Shown here: in pieces, positions 1-4,922 of the stretch | Layout of the letters: the number at the start of each line of letters is the position of its first letter | Numbering within the stretch: the stretch's first letter is position 1 | Origin: Tardiphaga sp. | GTDB taxonomy: Bacteria; Pseudomonadota; Alphaproteobacteria; Rhizobiales; Xanthobacteraceae | Assembly: GCA_014377915.1 (NCBI GenBank) | Contig: JACMOT010000561.1 | Span: 1 to 8,313, forward strand | DNA length: 8,313 nucleotides | Reading direction: 5' to 3' | Position numbers and translations under genes: made by a program | The notes under the pieces: model-generated | What the model was told of the DNA's origin: nothing | Database searches by the model: none | Seen by the model: the letters and a program-made list of their open reading frames with translations, nothing else

Positions 1-830
1 ACGATCCAGCCGACCGGCGCCTCTTCCTTGACCGGATCGAGATATTCCGGCTCACCAGACAGCACGCTGACCACAACGCGGTCCTTGAAGGTGCCGCGGG
101 TGCCGCCTTCGCGCACCAGCTTGGCGAAGTCTGCACCGAACAGCACGTTGAAGATCGCATCCGGCTTGGCATCGTCGATCGCCTGCGCCACTGCGCCGGC
201 ATCCACCTTGCCGAGCGGCGGTGCCTGCTCGGTGACGAATTCGATGTCGGGCTGCTTGGCCTTCATCAATTCCTTGAAGGCCGCCACCGCGGTCTGGCCA
301 TATTCATAATTCGGATAGACCAGCGCCCAGCGCTTCTTCTTGGCAGCGAGCGCGTCCGGCAGCAGCATCGCGACCTGCGAATAGGTCTGGGTGCGCAGGC
401 GGAAAGTGTACTTGTTGCCGTTCTGCCAGGTGATCTTGTCGGTCAGCGGTTCGGCGGCGAGAAAGAAGACCTTTTTCTTGCCGGCGAATTCGGTGACGGC
501 GAGGCCGGTGTTGGAGAGAAACGTGCCGGCCAGGATATTGACGCCTTCGCGCGTCACCAGTTCGTCGGCGACGCGCACCGCATCGCCGGGATTCGAACCG
601 TCATCGCGCGAAATGACTTCGAGCTTCTTGCCGAGCACGCCGCCCTTGGCATTGATTTCCTCGATCGCCATTTCCCAGCCCTTCTTGTAGGGGTCGAGAA
701 ATGCGGTCTGGGTCTTGTAGCTGTTGAGTTCGCCGATCTTGATCGTCTCCTGCGCCGAAGCGGCAGAGCCGAACGAGACCGCCAGCGTGCCGGCGATGGC
801 GAGGGAATGGAAAGTACGAGCCGTCATCAT
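1..830 (-). CDS. Periplasmic substrate-binding protein of a branched-chain amino acid/aromatic-type ABC transporter (partial, C-terminus outside window)
   Basis: The reading frame stays open from the ATG at 830 to the left edge, giving 276 codons of what is normally a protein of about 380-420 residues. It opens with a Sec-type signal peptide: a short basic start, a hydrophobic core around residues 9-22 and a likely signal peptidase I site after ASA (near residue 26), followed by the mature start ETIKIGELN. The next segment (PYKKGWEMAIEEINAKGG, then a LEVISRDD strand) is the typical N-terminal lobe of the Peripla_BP_6/LivK family, which captures amino acids, amides or aromatic acids in the periplasm. 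The ligand cannot be told from the sequence. A second in-frame ATG directly follows (827). The first is preferred because GGAG at 838-841 lies 7 nt from it. No permease or ATPase of the matching Liv type is visible. An operator shared with the neighbouring operons lies upstream. Confidence 0.9.
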   Translation of the reverse strand, partial: MMTARTFHSLAIAGTLAVSFGSAASAQETIKIGELNSYKTQTAFLDPYKKGWEMAIEEINAKGGVLGKKLEVISRDDGSNPGDAVRVADELVTREGVNILAGTFLSNTGLAVTEFAGKKKVFFLAAEPLTDKITWQNGNKYTFRLRTQTYSQVAMLLPDALAAKKKRWALVYPNYEYGQTAVAAFKELMKAKQPDIEFVTEQAPPLGKVDAGAVAQAIDDAKPDAIFNVLFGADFAKLVREGGTRGTFKDRVVVSVLSGEPEYLDPVKEEAPVGWI

Positions 831-837
831 GATCGAA

Positions 838-841
838 CTCC
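838..841 (-). promoter_or_regulatory. Ribosome binding site for the left binding-protein gene
   Basis: On the minus strand GGAG ends 7 nt before the ATG at 830. This favours the first of two consecutive ATG codons. Confidence 0.6.
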
Positions 842-941
842 GTTGTGATCGACGATTGCGATTGAAATATCAGTCGCCGCGCATTTCGCAAGCGGGGTTT
901 CCCTCATTGCGTCGCCTCGGCTCGTGCTGGCGTCTGAATTA

Positions 942-955
942 GTTTGTACGCAAAT
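942..955 (-). promoter_or_regulatory. Operator-like palindrome, copy 1 (upstream of the left binding-protein gene)
   Basis: The minus strand reads ATTTGCGTACAAAC. It matches the two copies at 3792-3805 and 3868-3881 at 12 or more of 14 positions, with the differences confined to the first base and the two central bases. The context is also shared: a C precedes the motif and NAA follows it. Half-sites RTTTGC and ACAAAC form an inverted repeat suited to a dimeric helix-turn-helix regulator. The site overlaps the proposed -10 and the expected start point, which fits repression by occlusion. The regulator is not in the window. Confidence 0.65.
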
Positions 956-981
956 GTCTTGCGCACCCTCTTTGTTGTCAA
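953..981 (-). promoter_or_regulatory. Sigma-70-type promoter for the left binding-protein gene
   Basis: The minus strand has a perfect TTGACA -35 box (positions 981-976), a 17-nt spacer and GACATT as -10 (958-953; 3 of 6 consensus bases). The -10 overlaps the operator copy at 942-955. The predicted leader before the ATG at 830 is a little over 110 nt. No riboswitch-like fold was recognised in it. Confidence 0.55.
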
Positions 982-1075
982 GACTGACCTTGATGCAGCA
1001 TGCCTAGCATATTGGCCAAGGATTTGATCACGCGACAAATGGCGCGATGACGCCACCGGCCGCGAGCGCCGCGGT

Positions 1076-1130
1076 CCCCTCTCCCTTTGTGGGAGAGGGT
1101 GGACGCGCGAATGCGCGGCCGGGAGAGGGA
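1076..1130. repeat. GGGAGAGGG-type palindromic intergenic repeat, unit 1
   Basis: CCCTCTCCC (1077-1085) and GGGAGAGGG (1091-1099) form a perfect 9-bp stem around the loop TTTGT. A second small stem follows, CGCGC (1104-1108) with GCGCG (1113-1117), and then another GGGAGAGGG (1121-1129). Similar hairpin repeats are common between genes in Bradyrhizobium-like genomes (recalled, not checked). It may stabilise mRNA ends or help termination. There is no T-run after the stems on either strand. Confidence 0.75.
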
Positions 1131-1161
1131 TGCCACAAACTCCGTAGCATTCTATGAAAGA

Positions 1162-1235
1162 ACCCTCTCCCGCCTTCGCTTCGCTCAGGCCCCCTCTCCC
1201 ACTGCGCGCGGCTTCGCTGGCTGGGGGAGAGGGGA
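1162..1235. repeat. GGGAGAGGG-type palindromic intergenic repeat, unit 2
   Basis: CCCTCTCCC occurs at 1163-1171 and again at 1192-1200. CCCCTCTCCC (1191-1200) and GGGAGAGGGG (1225-1234) form a perfect 10-bp stem with a 24-nt loop. The unit lies just downstream of the SDR stop codon on the minus strand, so it may act as a transcript-end structure for the hydrolase operon, though no U-tract follows. Confidence 0.75.
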
Positions 1236-1256
1236 AGCAAGAAGCGCGTGCAAAAT

Positions 1257-2066
1257 CTACCGATCGCGAAAGCGATCCATCAAGGCCTTGTCCTGGCCGC
1301 CGTCGATCTCGATCATCGTGCCATTGGCCATCTGCACCAGCGGCGACGCCAGCATGACAACCAGATTCGCGACTTCCTCAACTTCGGCGATGCGGCCGAG
1401 CGCGATCGAGGCCGGCGCCAGCTTGTCGGCTTCCTCGTAGGAAATACCCATGTCGCGCGACATCGCCGTGACCAGGCCCGCCCAGCGCTCGGTGCGTACC
1501 GGACCGGGATTGACCGCGCAGAACGAGATGTTGTGACGGCCATACTGGCCGGCCAGCGACATCGTCATGTTCTGTCCGGCGGCGTTGGCAGCGCCCGGCG
1601 CGATCTCCCAATAAGACGGCTTGACGCCGTCATTGCCGATCAGATTGACGACGCGGCCGCCACCCTGCTTGACCATGATCGGCAGCGCGTAGCGCAGGCA
1701 GCGCACATAGCCCATGAATTTGAGCTGCAGCGCCTGCTCCCAGTCCTTCTCGGTCAGCGTCTCGATGACGCCGCCCGGCGCGGAGCCGGCGTTGTTGATC
1801 ATCAGATCGAGGCTGCCGAGCTGCTTGGCGGCCTTCTCGACGAAGTTCTTGGCGTCTTCGTCCTTGGTCAGGTCGGCGGTGATCGCGACGACGGTGACGC
1901 CATAGGCGTTACGGATTTCCTCGGCGGTCTTTTCCAGCGGCTCGAGACGGCGCGCGCAGATCGCGACGTTGGCGCCTTCCTTGGCCAGCGTCATGGCGAT
2001 CGCCTTGCCAATGCCTTCGCTGCCGCCGGTGACGAGCGCGCATTTGCCCTTGAGTTGCAGATCCAT
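1257..2066 (-). CDS. SDR-fold protein (classical short-chain dehydrogenase family) lacking the usual catalytic residues
   Basis: This is a 269-residue protein of normal SDR length. The ATG at 2066 is chosen because AAGGAG (2078-2073) lies 6 nt upstream and MDLQLKGKCALVTGG is a standard SDR start; an earlier in-frame ATG (2195) would run into the preceding gene. The Rossmann part is intact: TGGSEGIG at 13-20, R39/R40 after the second strand (suggesting NADPH), D65, NNAG at 91-94 and NPGPV at 186-190. The active site is not canonical. The position of the catalytic Ser reads NLIGNDG (141-147), the expected YxxxK stretch reads APGAANAAG (156-164), and the helix-4 Asn appears to be K116. Family knowledge would predict cofactor binding but no ordinary Ser-Tyr-Lys oxidoreduction. 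It is the last gene of the hydrolase-crotonase-SDR operon, 43 nt after the crotonase. The substrate is unknown. Confidence 0.88.
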   Translation of the reverse strand: MDLQLKGKCALVTGGSEGIGKAIAMTLAKEGANVAICARRLEPLEKTAEEIRNAYGVTVVAITADLTKDEDAKNFVEKAAKQLGSLDLMINNAGSAPGGVIETLTEKDWEQALQLKFMGYVRCLRYALPIMVKQGGGRVVNLIGNDGVKPSYWEIAPGAANAAGQNMTMSLAGQYGRHNISFCAVNPGPVRTERWAGLVTAMSRDMGISYEEADKLAPASIALGRIAEVEEVANLVVMLASPLVQMANGTMIEIDGGQDKALMDRFRDR

Positions 2067-2072
2067 GTGAAG

Positions 2073-2078
2073 CTCCTT
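2073..2078 (-). promoter_or_regulatory. Ribosome binding site deciding the SDR start
   Basis: A perfect AAGGAG on the minus strand lies 6 nt before the ATG at 2066. It lies inside any reading from the earlier ATG at 2195, which overlaps the crotonase gene. Confidence 0.75.
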
Positions 2079-2109
2079 CGTTGCAGGGGTGTGAGAGGGA
2101 TCGGGTGGA

Positions 2110-2898
2110 TTAGCTCCCGGTGAACACCGGGGGTCGTTTCTCGGCAAAGGCGTTACGGCCTTCGGCGTAGTCGGCGCTGGCATCGGCCGCTGCATAAAGC
2201 GCCTCGGCCTGCGCCAGCAGCTCGGAATTGTCAGTGGTGATGGCGGGGGTCGCCGCCTTGGCCGCCGGGGTCGTCAGCGGCGCATTGCCGGCGATTTGCC
2301 GGGCCAGTGTAAAAGCGGCAGCTTCCACCTCCGCCTTTGGCGCCACGGTGTGGATCGCCCCCAGCGCGTAAGCGCGCGTCGCCGGCAACCGGTCCGCGGT
2401 GAACAGCACTTGCCGCGTTGTACCGGCACCAAATACGCGGATGAAGCGCGCAATGCCACGCGGGTCGTAGCCGAGGCCGAGCTTCGCCGCGGGCACCGCA
2501 AAAAAAGAATCCTCCGCCGCGACGCGTAGGTCGCAACTCGCAGCCACCGAGGCGCCAGCGCCCATGCAGCCACCGAAAATCAGTCCGATGGTCGGCTGCG
2601 GGATCGCCTCGATCTTCCTGCACGTCGCTTCCACAAGATCGTCATAGGCGCGGGCCTGGCCCTCGCCCGATCGCGCCGTGGCGAAATCCGAAATGTCCGC
2701 GCCGGCTGAAAATATTGACTCGCCATCGCCGCGAAGGATCACGACGCGGACATCGCGGCGGCCTCGCACATCCTCTGCAAAGGCAGCGACCTTGAGCCAC
2801 ATCGCGGTCGAGATCGCGTTGCGGCGTGCCGGATTGACCAGCCGCAGCGTCGCGATGCCATCCGCCATGTCGACGTGAATATCGCCGGGCACTTTCAT
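2110..2898 (-). CDS. Crotonase-fold (enoyl-CoA hydratase/isomerase family) protein with an atypical active site
   Basis: The protein has 262 residues, the usual length for a single-domain crotonase. The CoA-binding and oxyanion elements are present: FSAGADISDF (63-72) and GGCMGAGASVAASCDLR (109-125). The core continues with VPAAKLGLGYDPRGIARF (135-152). Set against rat mitochondrial enoyl-CoA hydratase, Glu144 (in GGGxE) corresponds to Ser117 and Glu164 (in PE) to Ala137, so both hydratase acid/base residues are missing. It probably acts on an acyl-CoA thioester, but as an isomerase, hydrolase, decarboxylase or C-C lyase rather than a classical hydratase. D145 or Y144 in the GYDPRG turn might serve instead (guess). 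The start lies 2 nt after the hydrolase stop with only a weak Shine-Dalgarno, which suggests translational coupling. Confidence 0.88.
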   Translation of the reverse strand: MKVPGDIHVDMADGIATLRLVNPARRNAISTAMWLKVAAFAEDVRGRRDVRVVILRGDGESIFSAGADISDFATARSGEGQARAYDDLVEATCRKIEAIPQPTIGLIFGGCMGAGASVAASCDLRVAAEDSFFAVPAAKLGLGYDPRGIARFIRVFGAGTTRQVLFTADRLPATRAYALGAIHTVAPKAEVEAAAFTLARQIAGNAPLTTPAAKAATPAITTDNSELLAQAEALYAAADASADYAEGRNAFAEKRPPVFTGS

Positions 2899-2900
2899 GC

Positions 2901-3761
2901 TCAGGCCGGTTTCCGGTGCGACATCCAGCTGCCCGCCGCGGTCGCCGCGAACAGTTCGGACAAAGCGGCGTTAAAGGCCGCCGGCTCCTCCGACGTGATG
3001 GTGTGGCCGGAGCGCGGGATTACCAGCAGGCCCGCGGTCGGCACCGTACGCTTGAGAAAGATGCTGGGATCGAGGCACCAATCGTCCTCGTCGCCGACGA
3101 TCACCAATAGCGGCACCGCGAACTGCTTCAGCGCTGTCTCCATCTGCCACAGCATCGGTCGCTTGGCCTGCAACTCGCGCATCGTGAGCGCGTGGCCGAT
3201 CGGCGAATGATCGGCAAGCATACGCGCGAACTCGGCAAAGCCGCGCGGATCCTTGTTCTTGTGGGTTTGCCGCGTCGCACCATCGGCATAACGCGCGGCC
3301 GCGGTCGGAAAATCGACCGTCTCGAACATCCTGGCGGTTTCGCGCGAGGCGGCACGGCCCTGCTCCACAAAGGCCGCATCGGGGCTCGAACCGTAACCGC
3401 AGCTCGCCGCCGTCACCGACAGGCAGCGCTGGGGATAGTTGAGGCCGACATGCAGCGCGGTCGAGGCTCCCATCGAATGGCCGACGATATGGGCCTTGTC
3501 GATCTTCAACGCGTCCATCACGGCAATGATATCATCACGCGCGATGTCCTGACCGTAGCACGCCGGGTCGGTCGGCACGTCCGACGGAGGATAACCGCGC
3601 TGGCTCAACGTGATGCAGCGATGCGCCCGCGAGAAGTAGCGGAGCTGCGGCTCCCAGGTGCGGTAGTCACCGGCATATTCGTGGACAAAAACCACGGGAC
3701 TCCCGGTGCCGACCTCTTCATAATAAAGCTTGGTGCCGTCGGGCGTTGTCACATGCGGCAT
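2901..3761 (-). CDS. Alpha/beta-fold hydrolase (esterase/C-C hydrolase-like)
   Basis: The protein has 286 residues and is the first gene of the minus-strand operon. The start at 3761 is supported by AGGAG (3773-3769) 7 nt upstream; a longer frame to 3836 would cross the operator and promoter. Expected elements are visible: a two-stranded start (TTPDGTKLYYEEVGTGSPVV), the nucleophile elbow GHSMG with Ser96 (94-98), a cap region around 120-205, the acid in GDEDDW (D226 most likely) and the catalytic His253 in SGHT. The oxyanion-strand motif, usually HGxx, reads HEYA (27-30), so the glycine is replaced by glutamate. It has no signal peptide and should be cytoplasmic. It could cleave an ester, lactone, enol-lactone or carbon-carbon bond of the imported compound. 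The sequence gives no exact substrate. Confidence 0.9.
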   Translation of the reverse strand: MPHVTTPDGTKLYYEEVGTGSPVVFVHEYAGDYRTWEPQLRYFSRAHRCITLSQRGYPPSDVPTDPACYGQDIARDDIIAVMDALKIDKAHIVGHSMGASTALHVGLNYPQRCLSVTAASCGYGSSPDAAFVEQGRAASRETARMFETVDFPTAAARYADGATRQTHKNKDPRGFAEFARMLADHSPIGHALTMRELQAKRPMLWQMETALKQFAVPLLVIVGDEDDWCLDPSIFLKRTVPTAGLLVIPRSGHTITSEEPAAFNAALSELFAATAAGSWMSHRKPA

Positions 3762-3768
3762 TGCGGGG

Positions 3769-3773
3769 CTCCT
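3769..3773 (-). promoter_or_regulatory. Ribosome binding site deciding the hydrolase start
   Basis: AGGAG on the minus strand lies 7 nt before the ATG at 3761. It selects this ATG over the in-frame upstream ATG at 3836, which lies upstream of the predicted transcription start. Confidence 0.7.
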
Positions 3774-3791
3774 GCGGTGAAGGCCAATTTC

Positions 3792-3805
3792 ATTTGCACA
3801 CAAAC
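3792..3805 (+). promoter_or_regulatory. Operator-like palindrome, copy 2 (hydrolase operon side of the divergent region)
   Basis: The plus strand reads ATTTGCACACAAAC, flanked by C and by GAAATGC. It lies just downstream of the hydrolase -10 element and covers the expected start point. It is in reverse orientation relative to its gene, whereas the other two copies are forward relative to theirs. The distance to copy 3 is 76 nt. Confidence 0.7.
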
Positions 3806-3808
3806 GAA

Positions 3809-3836
3809 ATGCTAGCACCTTATTTCCCGACCGCAA
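3809..3836 (-). promoter_or_regulatory. Putative promoter of the hydrolase-crotonase-SDR operon
   Basis: On the minus strand TTGCGG (3836-3831) and TAGCAT (3814-3809) are separated by 16 nt. The -10 is 4 of 6 to consensus and the -35 is 3 of 6. The implied leader is about 40 nt. Placement is tentative, but it leaves the operator over the start point, as at the other two units. Confidence 0.4.
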
Positions 3837-3858
3837 GACAATTTGCTGGATTCAATTT

Positions 3859-3867
3859 TGGCATATC
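3859..3867 (+). promoter_or_regulatory. Putative extended -10 of the ABC transporter operon
   Basis: TGGCATATC has the TGn extension before CATATC and directly abuts the operator at 3868-3881, so transcription would start inside the operator. No good -35 box is seen at 16-18 nt upstream, so confidence is low. Confidence 0.3.
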
Positions 3868-3881
3868 GTTTGCTTACAAAC
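3868..3881 (+). promoter_or_regulatory. Operator-like palindrome, copy 3 (ABC transporter side of the divergent region)
   Basis: GTTTGCTTACAAAC is the most symmetric copy (GTTTG-4 nt-CAAAC). It is flanked by C and AAATAGC, matching copy 2 at most positions over 22 bases. It lies 66 nt upstream of the binding-protein ATG. Confidence 0.7.
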
Positions 3882-3935
3882 AAATAGCGCGGCATGCTCG
3901 CCAATCACGCTGGCGCTTTCATTGTCGCGCTTTTC

Positions 3936-3944
3936 AAGGAGAGG
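3936..3944 (+). promoter_or_regulatory. Ribosome binding site deciding the ABC binding-protein start
   Basis: AAGGAGAGG ends 3 nt before the ATG at 3948, with the AGGAG core about 6-7 nt away. This favours 3948 over the in-frame ATG at 3894, and the start at 3948 puts the twin-arginine motif at the correct N-terminal position. Confidence 0.75.
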
Positions 3945-3947
3945 CCC

Positions 3948-4922
3948 ATGACCCGACTTTCACGACGCGCCTTTACTTTGGGCACGGCTGCGACGCTGCT
4001 GGGCACATCGACGTGGCGATCGCTCGCCCAGCCATTGCCGAAAATTCGCGTCGGCAGTCTCACGCTTCCAGTGTTCGCGCCGATCATTGTCAACATCATG
4101 AAGGCGCGCAGCTTTGATACGAATAACGGCTTCGAAGCCGACGTTCAGGTGTATCCCTCCTTCGCGGCCTATTATGCCGGCTTCGCCACCGGCGAGGTCG
4201 ATACGCTGATCGGTGGCCCGACCTATTTCCAGAAATTGCGGCTTGAAGGCGTTCCGCTGAAGATCATTGCGACCGGCGCGACACTGGCCGATCTCGTGGT
4301 ACTGACGCGCGATCCGGCGATCAAGACCTTCGCCGACCTGAAGGGCAAGCAGTTCGCCGCCGACATGGGCAGCGGGCAATTCCAGATCCTGTCGATCTAC
4401 GCCAAGTCCAACAACATCGAACTCGCCAAGGACATGACGCTGGTCAACGCCAATTTCGCCGTCGCGCGCGCGCAACTCGCCGCCAAGCGGGTCGATGCGG
4501 CGATGGTGATCGAGCCAATCGCCACCATGATGATGAAGGAAGATCCCGAACTGCGGATCATCTTCAATGCCAATGATGCCTGGAAAGAGCTCACCGGCAA
4601 TAGTGGCTGGGAGCTGGTCTATGCGATGCGCGAGGACACCATCACGAAACTGCCCGATGCGCCGAAGAAATTCGTCGCCGCCCTGCAGGACGTCACCAGA
4701 TATCTGCGCAGCGACCCCGACGGCGCCGACCGCATCGCGGTCGAAACCGTCAAGCTGCCCGCCGGCATCCTGAAAGAAGCCGTGCTGGCCAAGCGCTGGG
4801 ACTTCGATGCCCGGCCTGCGTGGGGCGAGGAGCGCAAGGGAATCTGGGACACGTTTGAACGCGCGGTAACGGCCGGCTTCCATCCCAGGCTGCCAGACGA
4901 AGCCATCATCTATGCCCCCTGA
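3948..4922 (+). CDS. NMT1/TauA-like periplasmic substrate-binding protein with a Tat signal
   Basis: The protein has 324 residues. The N-terminus carries a twin-arginine motif, SRRAFTLG (5-12), then a moderately hydrophobic stretch and a likely cleavage near SLAQ (25-28), so export through Tat is expected. The mature part KIRVGSL...PVFAPIIVNIMKARSF, then the ATGEVDTLIGGPTYFQKLRLEGVPLKII segment (about 80-107), is typical of the NMT1/THI5-like, nitrate/sulfonate/taurine-type binding proteins. The two-lobe pattern continues with FADLKGKQFAADMGSGQF (118-135) and RVDAAMVIEP (171-180). It delivers ligand to the permease and ATPase that follow. The 3' end overlaps the permease start by 11 nt. The ligand is unknown: no sulfonate dioxygenase, monooxygenase or nitrate gene is nearby, so 'taurine' should not be assumed. 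Confidence 0.9.
   Translation: MTRLSRRAFTLGTAATLLGTSTWRSLAQPLPKIRVGSLTLPVFAPIIVNIMKARSFDTNNGFEADVQVYPSFAAYYAGFATGEVDTLIGGPTYFQKLRLEGVPLKIIATGATLADLVVLTRDPAIKTFADLKGKQFAADMGSGQFQILSIYAKSNNIELAKDMTLVNANFAVARAQLAAKRVDAAMVIEPIATMMMKEDPELRIIFNANDAWKELTGNSGWELVYAMREDTITKLPDAPKKFVAALQDVTRYLRSDPDGADRIAVETVKLPAGILKEAVLAKRWDFDARPAWGEERKGIWDTFERAVTAGFHPRLPDEAIIYAP

Larger units (their letters stand above)
831..1256. other. Intergenic region between the left binding-protein gene and the SDR gene
   Basis: This stretch has no convincing gene. From left to right it holds the untranslated leader of the left gene (831 to about 945), the operator and promoter (942-981), an unremarkable stretch (982-1075), and two clusters of a 9-base inverted motif (1076-1130 and 1162-1235). 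Short open frames here do not look like proteins and coincide with the repeats. Confidence 0.7.

Noticed and set aside
1248..2123. Plus-strand open frame of 291 codons opposite the SDR gene
   Set aside because: It is the mirror of a well-supported SDR gene, with Arg/Asp/His-rich antisense composition and no domain.
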